Position numbers and translations under genes: made by a program. DNA of 64,000 nucleotides from Marinomonas gallaica (lineage in GTDB: Bacteria; Pseudomonadota; Gammaproteobacteria; Pseudomonadales; Marinomonadaceae), in contig NZ_LTAX01000001.1 in NCBI RefSeq assembly GCF_001639745.1, positions 310,001 to 374,000 of the forward strand. Reading direction: 5' to 3'. Shown piece by piece: positions 46,079 to 57,105 of the stretch. Position 1 is the stretch's first letter. Each line of letters starts with the position of its first letter. The notes beneath the pieces are model-generated. The model was not told where the DNA came from. It did not search any database and saw only the letters and a list, made by a program, of their open reading frames with translations.

Positions 46079-47327
46079 GACTGTCCTCCTCTGCTTGATC
46101 ACTTACACTTGTGTTTTTGTGCTCAGCAGCCAGTTTCATCAACTCACTAAGAATCTCTTCACTGTCACCAATAACACTTAGCGCGGCGCGTTTTACCATG
46201 TCACAACCAGCGTCCGTATTGATCGCAACTACTTTATCTACTTGACCAATACCTTGCATGTGCTGAATCGCGCCAGAGATACCAACAGCGATGTAAACCC
46301 GTGCCGTTACCCACGTACCAGTAGCACCAACCTGACGTGAACGAGGCATGAAGCCATCGTCTACCGCCACACGACTAGCACCTTCTGTCGCACCCAACAC
46401 TTTCGCGGCATCGTGGAATTGATCCCAGTTATGGATACCATTACCAGCCGATAATATAAACTCGGCTTCAGCCATTGGGATCGCATTTGGATCGACGTCC
46501 ATAAGACCTTGGTCTTGAATCGTTGGCGCAGACACAGAAACGCCGTCCAACGTAATCGGTGTTGCTTCATGACGCGTCTCGTCAATTGCATCCGCACACT
46601 CTTCAAGAAGCATAAGTATTTTTGGTGTCTTGCGCGTTATATCTAAGCTAGCAGAAGCGCCACGGCTTACTGTCTGCTCAGCATTTACTTGCCAAGCTTG
46701 TGTCGCAGGGCGCTCACCTAGACGAGCCGCTAAACGAGAAGCAAGATCACAACCACCATGAATACTGTCAGGGAACAACCAGTGCTTAACTGGGTATTGA
46801 GCCTCTACTTGAGCCAATGCTTGTACACGAGCTTCAGGCGAATAACCTTCAAACGCTTCACCATCGATATGCAATAGGCGGTCAACGCCCGCTGTATCGA
46901 AATGCTCTTCTTTTACCTCACCGAAACACACAGCAACGACGGCGCCATTACCGCCTTGCTCTGCAATCAATTTATGCGCAAGACCTAAAATATCTTTATC
47001 GTGACCAGTCAAACGACCACCCACTAGATCCGCGACAACCATGATGTAGTACTCAGGGCTATCCACTTTGTGCAGAGGCAATTGAACCTCTTGAGCAGCG
47101 GATGAACGCTTCCCTTTCGGTGCAGATGAGTTACCTTTTAAACGGTCAATACGCTTAATGCCATTCGGTCCGATAAACCCAACTTTATGTGGGAATTTAC
47201 GGAGCAAACCTGAAGGGCCACGAACTTCGCCGCCCTCTTCTTGGTTTGCGTATTGATCATGTAGTGGGTGCAGGCGGTTACGAATAATCCACTCTGCACG
47301 CGGGTCACGACGAATGATGTCACTCAT
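46068..47327 (-). CDS. etfA: Electron transfer flavoprotein, alpha subunit
   Basis: A 419-residue ETF alpha subunit, about 100 residues longer than usual. The FAD-binding C-terminal domain is clear (SRQVGATGTWVTARVYIAVG and VVAINTDAGCDMVKRA). The N-terminal ~90 residues (DPRAEWIIRNRLHPLHDQYA, then a Lys/Ser-rich part) are extra and shared by ETF alphas in betaine-demethylation operons, as I recall. It overlaps dgcB by one base and etfB by 11 bases, so the order dgcB-etfA-etfB is tightly coupled. Confidence 0.9.
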   Translation of the reverse strand: MSDIIRRDPRAEWIIRNRLHPLHDQYANQEEGGEVRGPSGLLRKFPHKVGFIGPNGIKRIDRLKGNSSAPKGKRSSAAQEVQLPLHKVDSPEYYIMVVADLVGGRLTGHDKDILGLAHKLIAEQGGNGAVVAVCFGEVKEEHFDTAGVDRLLHIDGEAFEGYSPEARVQALAQVEAQYPVKHWLFPDSIHGGCDLASRLAARLGERPATQAWQVNAEQTVSRGASASLDITRKTPKILMLLEECADAIDETRHEATPITLDGVSVSAPTIQDQGLMDVDPNAIPMAEAEFILSAGNGIHNWDQFHDAAKVLGATEGASRVAVDDGFMPRSRQVGATGTWVTARVYIAVGISGAIQHMQGIGQVDKVVAINTDAGCDMVKRAALSVIGDSEEILSELMKLAAEHKNTSVSDQAEEDSHAA

Positions 47328-49240
47328 TAGTGAACCTCCTCAGCTAATTGATCCACTAGGATTTCAGAGATGTCTTTGACCACTGGACGAGGCTCAACAA
47401 CACCTTCAAGCATGGCAGTACATTGCTGACAACCTACGGCTACTAACTCAGCACCCGTTGTGCTCGCATCTTCCATACGCATATCAGCAATACGACGTTC
47501 ACCTGGAATATCCGTGATTGGAGCACCACCGCCACCGCCACAACAGCGTGAACGGAAACCAGAGCGTTCCATCTCAGCGATTTCGATACCCAAAGAACGC
47601 AAGAGCTCACGTGGCGCTTCGTACTCACCGTTATAACGCCCTAAATAACAAGGATCATGATAAGTTACTTTGCCACCCTTGAACGCATCAAGCTTCAAGG
47701 CTCCAGACTGAACCAGTTGATTTAAGAATGTAGTATGGTGCAAAACTTCAACACCTTCCAATGCACCCTCTTTATCAAAGTCAGCGTATTCATTACGTAG
47801 ACAATGGTAAGCGTGTGGATCGGTTGTCACAATTTTCTTAAACTTGTACTGACCAAGCGTTGCTAGGTTACGCTGCGCAAGGCTTTGGAAAGTTGCATCA
47901 TCACCTAAACGACGTGCCACATCACCACTGTCTCGCTCTTCATCACCTAGAATTGCAACATCAACATTTGCATGCTTCATTAGTTTAACGAACGCACGAA
48001 GGATACGCTGACTCCGCATATCAAATGCACCGTCAGAGACCCAGAACAATACGTCGGTTTCTTTTTTCTCTTTCATTACCGCTAGATTTTGGTCGGCCGC
48101 CCAGTTAGTACGACTACCTGGAGCATAACCCCCTGGGTTATCTGTAGCGATAATATTCTCAAGTACTTCTGAACCTTTGTTTGGTGTCTCACCTTTTTCC
48201 ATAGTAAGGAAACGGCGCATATCAACGATCGCATCAACATGCTCAATCATCATCGGACACTCTTCAACACAGGCACGACAAGTCGTACATGACCATAGTG
48301 TTTCTTGGCTCACAAGACCCGCAGTGATAATCTCATTCGGACCACCTTTTGCGTTGCCTACTTCTTTACCTGGGTAAGGACTACCTGCGTAGTTCGCATC
48401 CGTACCACCAGCAAGACCAACAACCATGTCTTGAATAAGCTTTTTCGGGTTCAATGGTTGACCCGCAGCAAAGGCAGGACACATCGCCTGACATTTACCA
48501 CACTGTACACACGCATCAAAACCAAGTAGCTGATTCCATTTGAAATCACTCGGTTTAGCAACACCAAGTACATCACCATCAAGGTTTACCGGCTTAAGAC
48601 CTGTAGAACGGCCACCGCCAAAACGCTCTGAGCGCCGATGGAATGCTAAATGAAGTGCACCTGCGAAGGCGTGTTTCATTGGTCCACCCCAGCCCATACC
48701 GAACAACAGTTCGCCAAGGCCGATGACAATACCAACACTCAATACAGCGATCATTAAGACACTGCCTGAAGCGTCTGGCAAAATGCCCGCCGCTGGTAGG
48801 GTCAAAACGATGAAAGTAAGCGAGTAAATAATCAAACTTTTCGGCAAGCGCATCCAAGGCCCTTTTGACAGGCGCTCAGGTGGATTAAGACGACGTTTGA
48901 AAACAAAGAACGCACCTGTCAGCATAATCAGCAACGCACCAATCAACGCCCAAGCAACAATTTGTTGTTGAACATTGAATACATGCACGATCAGCACAAG
49001 CACCATAGAAAGAACGAAACCACCACCCGTTGCAACGTGTGTACGTGACATATATTTGTCGCGCTCAACTACGTGGTGCAAATCTTTAAGGTAGCGTCCG
49101 GGCATCGCTAGCAGACCAGCGATGAGATTGACTTTTTCAGGTTGGCCTGCACGCCATAGACTGACACGGCGTAACGCGCCGATAACACCTAAAGCAAGCA
49201 GTACAACAATAAGAACAGAAGGTAACCAGTCGATAACCAT
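47327..49240 (-). CDS. dgcB: Dimethylglycine demethylation protein DgcB (Fe-S, heterodisulfide reductase-like)
   Basis: A 637-residue membrane-bound iron-sulfur protein. The N-terminal ~190 residues hold four membrane helices; two 4Fe-4S motifs follow (CVQCGKCQAMCP near 245 and CTTCRACVEECP near 312); the C-terminal part has two CCG-type cysteine domains (CCGGGGG and GCQQC) as in heterodisulfide reductases. It would oxidise ETF and pass electrons to quinone. The ATG follows GAGGGTTGAAAG. It lies between dgcA and etfA. Confidence 0.9.
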   Translation of the reverse strand: MVIDWLPSVLIVVLLALGVIGALRRVSLWRAGQPEKVNLIAGLLAMPGRYLKDLHHVVERDKYMSRTHVATGGGFVLSMVLVLIVHVFNVQQQIVAWALIGALLIMLTGAFFVFKRRLNPPERLSKGPWMRLPKSLIIYSLTFIVLTLPAAGILPDASGSVLMIAVLSVGIVIGLGELLFGMGWGGPMKHAFAGALHLAFHRRSERFGGGRSTGLKPVNLDGDVLGVAKPSDFKWNQLLGFDACVQCGKCQAMCPAFAAGQPLNPKKLIQDMVVGLAGGTDANYAGSPYPGKEVGNAKGGPNEIITAGLVSQETLWSCTTCRACVEECPMMIEHVDAIVDMRRFLTMEKGETPNKGSEVLENIIATDNPGGYAPGSRTNWAADQNLAVMKEKKETDVLFWVSDGAFDMRSQRILRAFVKLMKHANVDVAILGDEERDSGDVARRLGDDATFQSLAQRNLATLGQYKFKKIVTTDPHAYHCLRNEYADFDKEGALEGVEVLHHTTFLNQLVQSGALKLDAFKGGKVTYHDPCYLGRYNGEYEAPRELLRSLGIEIAEMERSGFRSRCCGGGGGAPITDIPGERRIADMRMEDASTTGAELVAVGCQQCTAMLEGVVEPRPVVKDISEILVDQLAEEVH

Positions 49241-49263
49241 CTTTCAACCCTCATATAGCAATA

Positions 49264-49289
49264 AAGAGGCGGCCGCATTGCCGCCTCTT
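49264..49289 (-). terminator. Hairpin (attenuator-like) between dgcA and dgcB
   Basis: A 10-bp stem AAGAGGCGGC/GCCGCCTCTT with a 6-base loop lies in the short gap between the dgcA stop and the dgcB start. On the minus strand it is followed by TTTATTG, so it may reduce rather than stop expression of dgcB and the etf genes, or mark an RNA processing site. Confidence 0.6.
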
Positions 49290-49329
49290 GGGTTCGGTTT
49301 TGTTGGTTTAGTTTTGAATGGCTAAACGA

Positions 49330-51393
49330 TTATAGATCTTTACATAGACGTAGAGCATCGTACATTGCAGCGTGAGTGTTACGTTGAGATACGCAATCCC
49401 CTAGACGCCACAAGATCATGCCATCACCACTTTCAGAAAGTACTGGCTGTGGTTTGATGTCGAACATTGCTTCAACATCAAGCTGACCTTTGTTACGAGA
49501 CTCTTCTTTCAGTTCGTAGTAAAGCTCTTCGTTTGGACGAGTGCCGTTTTCAATAACTACTTGGTCTACAACACGCTCTTCATGCTGACCTGTGTACTCG
49601 TTTTCAAGCACCGCTACTAGGTTGTCACCTTCACGGTAAACTTTCTCTAGTAGGAAGTCAGACGTCATGACGACTTCTTTCTCGTATAGAGAGCGGTAGT
49701 AAGTTGGGAACGTTGTACCACCGATACCAACACCAGGTTTAATATCGTCAGTAACGATTTCAACCAATGAACCTTTAGAAGATAGGTAGTCAGCTGCTGA
49801 CAAGCCTGAGAATTCACAGATTGTATCGTAGATAAGAACATTCTTACCTGGTTCAACTTTACCGTTTAGGATATCCCAGCTCGATACACATAAACCCTCT
49901 TCCGCACCCCATGCTGGGTTTTGCTCCATGTATGGGCGGCCACCTGTCGCCATGACACACACGTCCGGCTTCAGATCACGAATCATCTGAGCATCGGCAG
50001 TGACACCAGTGCGAACATCAACACCTAGGCGATCAAGCTCCATCACCAACCAACGTGTGATACCAGCAATTTGGTCACGCTGAGGCGCTTTAGATGCGAT
50101 CGTAATCTGACCACCTAACTCATCAGCACGCTCTAAAAGCGTAACTTTGTGCCCACGTTCTGCTGCAACACGCGCTGCTTCCATACCACCAGGGCCACCA
50201 CCAACAACCACTACGTTGCGGATAGGTCCTTCAGTCTTCTCAATAATATGAGGCAAGCCCATGTATTCACGAGAGGTCGCCGCGTTTTGGATACATAGAA
50301 CATCAAGACCTTGATACTGACGGTCGATACAGTAGTTTGCACCCACACATTGACGAATCTGATCAACTTGGTCGTTTTTGATTTTCGCGATCAAGTGCGG
50401 GTCAGCAATGTGTGCACGTGTCATACCAACAAAGTCAACATAACCCGCTTCAACGATACGTTTTGCCTGGTTTGGATCTTTGATGTTCTGTGCGTGAATA
50501 ACCGGAACACTGACTACTTCTTTGATGCCTGCTGCCAAGTGTAGGAATGGCTCTGGCGGGTAGCTCATGTTTGGAATTACGTTCGCTAGCGTGTTGTGTG
50601 TATCACAACCAGAACCAACAACGCCAAAGTAGTCAATTAGACCTGTGTCGTCGTAGTACTTAGCAATTTGTTTCATGTCGTCGTGGTTTAGACCATCAGG
50701 ATGGAACTCGTCACCTGTGATACGCATACCTACAACAAAGTCTGGACCTACTTCAGCACGAACCGCTTTAGCAACTTCAAGACCAAATTTCATACGACCT
50801 TCGAAAGAACCACCCCATTCGTCAGTACGTTTGTTTACACGAGGAGACCAGAATTGGTCAACCATGTGTTGGTGTACCGCAGACAGCTCCACACCGTCAA
50901 GGCCACCTTCTTTCGCACGACGTGCCGCTTGTGCGAAGTCGCCAATAACACGCCAAATTTCTTCTACTTCAATTGTTTTACATGTCGCACGGTGAACCGG
51001 CTCACGAATACCAGAAGGAGACATAAGGTTAGGCCAGTTTTCACCGTCCCAACGAGAACGACGACCCATGTGAGAAATCTGGATCATGATCTTACCGCCG
51101 TGCTTGTGCACTGCATCAGCAAGATTCTGGAAATGAGGGATAATACGATCTGTCGATAAATTGACAGAGCTCCACCAGCTTTGTGGGCTGTCAATGGATA
51201 CAACACTTGATCCACCACAGATACACAAACCACAACCGCCTTTCGCTTTTTCTTCGTAGTACTTAACATAGCGATCGGTAGTCATACCACCGTCGGTTGC
51301 ATAAACCTCTGCGTGAGCCGTACTGACAATACGGTTACGAATGGTTAATTTATTGATATTCAGTGGCTGAAACAGCGCATCAAACTGGGACAT
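49330..51393 (-). CDS. dgcA: Dimethylglycine demethylation protein DgcA
   Basis: A 687-residue flavoprotein: an Old Yellow Enzyme-type TIM barrel (residues ~5-330, FMN), a short Cys-rich segment for a 4Fe-4S cluster (CVGANYCIDRQYQGLDVLC), and a Rossmann-type dinucleotide domain (VVVVGGGPGGMEAARVAAER) as in 2,4-dienoyl-CoA reductase. It removes a methyl from dimethylglycine to give sarcosine, reducing the ETF encoded downstream. The enzyme is likely active in the cytoplasm. It follows the DUF5943 gene by 52 bases and begins MSQFDALFQPLNINKLTIRN, the usual start. Confidence 0.92.
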   Translation of the reverse strand: MSQFDALFQPLNINKLTIRNRIVSTAHAEVYATDGGMTTDRYVKYYEEKAKGGCGLCICGGSSVVSIDSPQSWWSSVNLSTDRIIPHFQNLADAVHKHGGKIMIQISHMGRRSRWDGENWPNLMSPSGIREPVHRATCKTIEVEEIWRVIGDFAQAARRAKEGGLDGVELSAVHQHMVDQFWSPRVNKRTDEWGGSFEGRMKFGLEVAKAVRAEVGPDFVVGMRITGDEFHPDGLNHDDMKQIAKYYDDTGLIDYFGVVGSGCDTHNTLANVIPNMSYPPEPFLHLAAGIKEVVSVPVIHAQNIKDPNQAKRIVEAGYVDFVGMTRAHIADPHLIAKIKNDQVDQIRQCVGANYCIDRQYQGLDVLCIQNAATSREYMGLPHIIEKTEGPIRNVVVVGGGPGGMEAARVAAERGHKVTLLERADELGGQITIASKAPQRDQIAGITRWLVMELDRLGVDVRTGVTADAQMIRDLKPDVCVMATGGRPYMEQNPAWGAEEGLCVSSWDILNGKVEPGKNVLIYDTICEFSGLSAADYLSSKGSLVEIVTDDIKPGVGIGGTTFPTYYRSLYEKEVVMTSDFLLEKVYREGDNLVAVLENEYTGQHEERVVDQVVIENGTRPNEELYYELKEESRNKGQLDVEAMFDIKPQPVLSESGDGMILWRLGDCVSQRNTHAAMYDALRLCKDL

Positions 51394-51445
51394 AGTGGAA
51401 CCCCGCCTTTTTTAAACGATAGACTGACAATTAATATAATAATAA

Positions 51446-51991
51446 TTAAAGCGGTGTTACTTCGAAGTAACCCACATCACAACCTTCTTCGGCTGCACAT
51501 TGCGTTTGCTCTGCTTTAGTGCGAACAGATAGACCTTGCGCTTCCGCGATTTGGTCAAGCGCACCCGCAAACCAACCAGTAAACATGTAATCGATTTTAC
51601 GATTGACTTTTTTACCGTGAATTTTTTCGTAGTGGTAAACAAAAGCTGAATTTTCTAAACGTACTTTTGCTGTACCTTTTTGGATATCTAACTCTTCAGT
51701 AATGAAGAAGCCCCAACCGCGTTGAGAAAGGCGTTTTAGGTAGTGATGCCAAACATCAGCACCAGACAGACCGTGACACTCAGCTTCTTGCTCACACCAG
51801 AAATAAGCTGATTTATAGCCAGCTTTGTAAAGAATCTCAGCGTAACGTTCTGCGCCGATTTCATCTTCGATACCCATGTGGTTGTTTACAAAGAAGTGAC
51901 GTGGAACGTAAAGCATTGGCAACGCATCTGTTGTCCATACACCTGTTTCATCATTTACTTCGATTGGCATTTCTGGAGCATGTACACCCAT
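51446..51991 (-). CDS. DUF5943 / 4-vinyl-reductase-like protein of the dgc operon
   Basis: A 181-residue soluble protein with several Cys and His (WCEQEAECHGL, CAAEEGCDVGYFEV) and aromatic-rich strands, similar to the small hydrocarbon-binding (V4R/DUF5943) proteins. In Pseudomonas the corresponding gene (PA5397, as I recall) lies between the dipeptidase gene and dgcA, as here. It could be a small-molecule or iron-sulfur-binding helper for dimethylglycine demethylation, but its job is not known. Its sits 52 bases upstream of dgcA. Confidence 0.8.
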   Translation of the reverse strand: MGVHAPEMPIEVNDETGVWTTDALPMLYVPRHFFVNNHMGIEDEIGAERYAEILYKAGYKSAYFWCEQEAECHGLSGADVWHHYLKRLSQRGWGFFITEELDIQKGTAKVRLENSAFVYHYEKIHGKKVNRKIDYMFTGWFAGALDQIAEAQGLSVRTKAEQTQCAAEEGCDVGYFEVTPL

Positions 51992-52137
51992 TTTTACACC
52001 TCAATTCTTATTGTAAGCTGGAACCGCATCGCGACTCCTAAAACTCTATTAAAACAAAGTTGAAGCCGATGAACTTTGCAGTTATCGACTTCCTTTGATC
52101 GCTATAAGCCGTTTTTCGGCATAAACGTAAAAAAAAA

Positions 52138-53115
52138 CTACTCGCCCCATACTTCAGCAAGCAGGTTCACCCAGTTTTCGCCCATAATCTTCAGCACTTG
52201 GCTTTCCGTAAAACCATGACGAAGAAGCGCTTCAGTCAAATTAGGGAATTCACCAACAGTACGAATGCCTTTCGGGTTAATGATCTCTCCGAAGCGAGTA
52301 AGACGACGTGCGTAACCCTTATCATGAGTTAGGTATTCAAAGAAATCTTCGCCGTGACCTTGAGTGAAGTCTGTACCAATACCGATCGCGTCTTCGCCAA
52401 CGATGTTGTAAACGTATTGAATCGCTTCAACATAATCATCAATCGTGGCATTAACGCCTGCTCGTAGGAATGGTGTAAACATAGTGACACCAACAAAACC
52501 ACCATTATCAGCGATGAATTTCAACTCTTCATCGGAGCGGTTACGTGGATGTTCTTTTAGACCTGATGGTAGGCAATGAGAGTATGCAACAGGCTTTTTA
52601 GACTCAAGAATTACTTCTTTTGCTGTATTTGGCCCCACGTGAGATAAGTCACACAACACGCCAACGCGGTTCATTTCTGCCACGATTTCACGACCAAACC
52701 CCGACAAACCACCGTCACGCTCGTAACAGCCTGTGCCCACTAAGTTTTGGGTGTTGTAACACATCTGTGTGATACCCACGCCTAGGTCTTTTAAAATTTG
52801 AACGTAACCAATTTGATCTTCGTAAGGATGCGCATTTTGGAAGCCCATAATAACGCCAGTTTTGCCTTCTGCCTTGGCACGATGAATGTCTTTTGTGGTA
52901 CGAACTTTCGTAAGTAGATCGTTGTTTTCATCGATCATCTTATTCATGTCAGCGATGTTTTGCACAGCACCTTCAAAGTTTTCCCAGAACGACATTGTAA
53001 AGTTTGCCGCAGTCAGTTTACCTTTGGCCATGTCTTCAAATAACTCGCGATTCCAATTCGCACAAATCAAGCCATCGATCACAATAGCCTTATCATGTAA
53101 TTCTGCTGCATTCAT
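52138..53115 (-). CDS. M19 family membrane-type dipeptidase homolog
   Basis: A 325-residue renal-dipeptidase-like (M19) zinc hydrolase. Metal-binding motifs are DGLICANW (a variant of the usual HxD), the GVLCDLSHVG region with His, a central YSHCLPSGL with His, and DFTQGHG near residue 255. No signal peptide is seen, so it is probably cytoplasmic. In Pseudomonas the homologous gene opens the dgc operon and its product is needed for dimethylglycine use in an unknown way. Note that the first metal-site His-x-Asp seems altered (I see IDGLICAN), which is worth a check. Confidence 0.82.
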   Translation of the reverse strand: MNAAELHDKAIVIDGLICANWNRELFEDMAKGKLTAANFTMSFWENFEGAVQNIADMNKMIDENNDLLTKVRTTKDIHRAKAEGKTGVIMGFQNAHPYEDQIGYVQILKDLGVGITQMCYNTQNLVGTGCYERDGGLSGFGREIVAEMNRVGVLCDLSHVGPNTAKEVILESKKPVAYSHCLPSGLKEHPRNRSDEELKFIADNGGFVGVTMFTPFLRAGVNATIDDYVEAIQYVYNIVGEDAIGIGTDFTQGHGEDFFEYLTHDKGYARRLTRFGEIINPKGIRTVGEFPNLTEALLRHGFTESQVLKIMGENWVNLLAEVWGE

Positions 53116-53271
53116 CGTTCTTTTCCTTCTATATCGAATATAGGATCAAGTGGAAGCAATACCTTCCGATTGGGTCAGTTTATGACTTACCCTAAAACTA
53201 TTAGTGGCTGTAAGCGACTTTAGCGATACCAAAACCGACCTACACTACGGCACAAGCCAAGCAGGAATGAT

Positions 53272-53300
53272 ATAAACAAAGGGCGCACTGTTGCGCCCTT
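53272..53300 (-). terminator. Terminator after the broken chemoreceptor gene
   Basis: A 9-bp stem AAGGGCGCA/TGCGCCCTT with an ACAG loop on the minus strand is followed by TTGTTT, 23 bases past the stop codon. Confidence 0.75.
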
Positions 53301-53322
53301 AGAAATGATAGTAGAAATATGC

Positions 53323-54265
53323 TTAAACGCGATATGAAGAAACCAAACCACTCAATTCTGAGGCTTGTTTCTGAACCTTTTTGCTTGCCTGATTCGTCTG
53401 AGCTGCATTAACACTGGTTGTCGCCGCCTCATCACGAATCATACGAATACGAACATCAATTGTTTCAGCAGAAGCCGCTTGCTGCTCCATCGCTGCCGCT
53501 ATTTCAGTTGCTTTGGCAGACATATTACTAATTGAAGCTTTTCGCAACATCCGCCAATTCGTCATCCCCTTTTTCATCCAACCTTACCGTCAGATCACGC
53601 GCCCCTTGAGCAATATCATGCAGCGATGCTTCTAGCTTTTTAATATCGGGTAACGTTTTCTGACGTAAGACAAATAATGCAGCAACAATCAGAATCGCGG
53701 ACAACAAACTGCTGATCAGAGCCACCCGTTCGGTTTGCTCTATATTGCTAATGGATAATACCGAGCTAACTTTTAAACATGTCGCAATCTCATTTGCCAG
53801 CACATTAAGAGAATCTGAAAGTTCAACCGAAGCGTCATCAAGGCCGCCAGCTCCTTTCATAAGAATATTACCTGCTTCAGTGCCATTATTTATATACGCC
53901 ATCGCCATCTGGAAACCCGAGTTATAAAGCGCATCAAGCTGTTTTTTAAGATCAGCGACCGTAGCGGTGTACTCAGGTAAATATACCGTCAATCTGTCTA
54001 GACTCTGCTTTGCCCCTTTTAAGCTTTGTTGCGCCTCTGGCAGTGCGTCATCACCTCGGGTCGCCCCCATATCCGTTAAAAACTGCTGCACCTGAACCGT
54101 GTAATAACGAGCATCTTTCATAGCGCTCATCGCATTAGCTAGCCCAAACTCTTCGCGAATGGATTCTTGATTACTACTTAAACCATACTCTGTGACCGCA
54201 TACAGTGCCGTCAAAATAAAAATCACACCGCCGATCACTAACCCATACAGACGATTAATTGTCAT
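53323..54265 (-). pseudogene. Methyl-accepting chemotaxis protein with internal deletion
   Basis: The 5' part (about 54265 to 53528) encodes a normal chemoreceptor front: a membrane helix (LVIGGVIFILTALYAV), a helical ligand domain of ~150 residues, a second membrane helix (LISSLLSAILIVAALFVL) and a HAMP domain up to GDDELADVAKSF. It then stops, but another frame continues with the C-terminal signalling end (ISNMSAKATEIAAAMEQQAA to the final LVSSYRV). Most of the cytoplasmic hairpin, some 200-300 residues, is missing, and the two parts differ in frame. The junction is near AAGCTT at about 53535. It is a pseudogene, or a natural truncation, and cannot signal through CheA. Confidence 0.85.
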
Positions 54266-54417
54266 AACTACCCCAATAAACTAGCTTCAATAAACATAAT
54301 TCCATACTAAGAAAAATCTTTTTTAATATAAAAAACTTTAATGTAGTTATTTGGCTAAATCATATTATTCCAATTACAAACCGTTAACGTAGCACCAAGA
54401 TGCCCTTTCCCTTATAA

Positions 54418-55830
<1,413 letters not shown>

Positions 55831-55860
55831 CCTCGGCCAATAACTGTTTTTCTTATATAC

Positions 55861-55892
55861 AAAGAGCCGCTCTTATGACGGCTCTTTTTTTT
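55861..55892 (+). terminator. Terminator after purB
   Basis: A 9-bp stem AAAGAGCCG/CGGCTCTTT with a 9-base loop and a long T run lies 30 bases past the purB stop. It ends before the roxA start. Confidence 0.88.
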
Positions 55893-55905
55893 GATGAGAA
55901 CCCAT

Positions 55906-57102
55906 ATGAATATCGATACGCCATTAAGCATACTCGCAGGCATCAGCGCCAAAACATTCTACCAAGACTATTGGCAAAAGAAGCCTCTATTAATTCGTGG
56001 TGGAGCAAAAGACGTAGAACTACCGATAAGCGCCGATGAGCTTGCAGGTCTTGCTATGGAAGAAGAGGTGGAATCGCGTATTGTTATTGAACACGGTGAA
56101 ACACCTTGGCAGCTTCTACAAGGCCCATTCGAGGAAGAAGATTTTACCTCCCTACCAGAAAAAGAATGGACACTTTTAGTACAAGCCGTCGACCATTGGG
56201 TCCCTGAAGTTCAGGCATTAAGAGAACGGTTCAACTTCTTACCGAGCTGGCGGGTCGATGACATAATGGTAAGCTATGCAACTGAAGGAGGCAGTGTTGG
56301 GCCTCATTACGATCAATATGACGTATTTTTAGTGCAAATGGCCGGTAAACGCCGTTGGCAAGTTCTGTCACCAGAGCAATACCAAGACAGCGCCTTACAA
56401 AACTCTCAGCTTCACATTTTAGATAATTTCACTCCTGACTCGACTCAAGACTATGAACTCGAAGCGGGTGATATTTTATATCTCCCACCCAACTTTGCTC
56501 ACAACGGCCGCGCCTTAGACAATGAATGTATGACGTTTTCTGTTGGCTTTCGTGCGCCCTCCACTCAAGCAGCCTTACAAGGCATTACCGACAAACTTTG
56601 TGAAGAAGTAAATGAAAAGAATCGTTTCTCTGCCCCTGAGCCATTGGAACGCGATCACCATGCCGAGATTCAAGCAAGTGACATTGAACATTTAAAGCAA
56701 AAACTCCATGAGTTGATTGATTCACCAGAGCTTTTAGCTAGCTGGTTAGCTGAATCCATGAGTGAGTTAAAATACCCAGAATACAGCGTACAATTAAATG
56801 ACGAAGAACTCTCTGAAACTTACCAACAGGCACTAAATGGCGATACTTTCATTCGACCTGGCGATGCTCGGATCTGCTATTTTCTATCTGAAGATAAGCA
56901 ATCATGCTCTTTATTCTGCAATGGCAATTCTATTGTTGTCGACGTAGAACTTGTACCTTTTATTCAAGCCATTTGCGATCAAGAAGAATTTGATTTCAGT
57001 GGACTAAAAATTGAGCAACATGCTCAATTACCGGATACATTGAGGTTTATACTTCAACATCAAGTAATCATTGCATTGCCGCACGAAGACGAGGACGCAT
57101 AA
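55906..57102 (+). CDS. roxA: 50S ribosomal protein uL16 arginine hydroxylase RoxA (cupin/JmjC)
   Basis: A 398-residue 2-oxoglutarate- and Fe(II)-dependent oxygenase of the YcfD family, which hydroxylates Arg81 of uL16. Metal-binding residues are the HYDQYDVF motif (His-x-Asp) and His of FAHNGRAL; KRRWQVLSP is the 2-oxoglutarate side. A C-terminal winged-helix part follows. ATG 55906 (MNIDTPLSILAG) is preferred; two codons earlier in frame lie in the purB terminator. It lies between purB and a GNAT gene, which matches the Pseudomonas order. Confidence 0.9.
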   Translation: MNIDTPLSILAGISAKTFYQDYWQKKPLLIRGGAKDVELPISADELAGLAMEEEVESRIVIEHGETPWQLLQGPFEEEDFTSLPEKEWTLLVQAVDHWVPEVQALRERFNFLPSWRVDDIMVSYATEGGSVGPHYDQYDVFLVQMAGKRRWQVLSPEQYQDSALQNSQLHILDNFTPDSTQDYELEAGDILYLPPNFAHNGRALDNECMTFSVGFRAPSTQAALQGITDKLCEEVNEKNRFSAPEPLERDHHAEIQASDIEHLKQKLHELIDSPELLASWLAESMSELKYPEYSVQLNDEELSETYQQALNGDTFIRPGDARICYFLSEDKQSCSLFCNGNSIVVDVELVPFIQAICDQEEFDFSGLKIEQHAQLPDTLRFILQHQVIIALPHEDEDA

Positions 57103-57105
57103 AAC

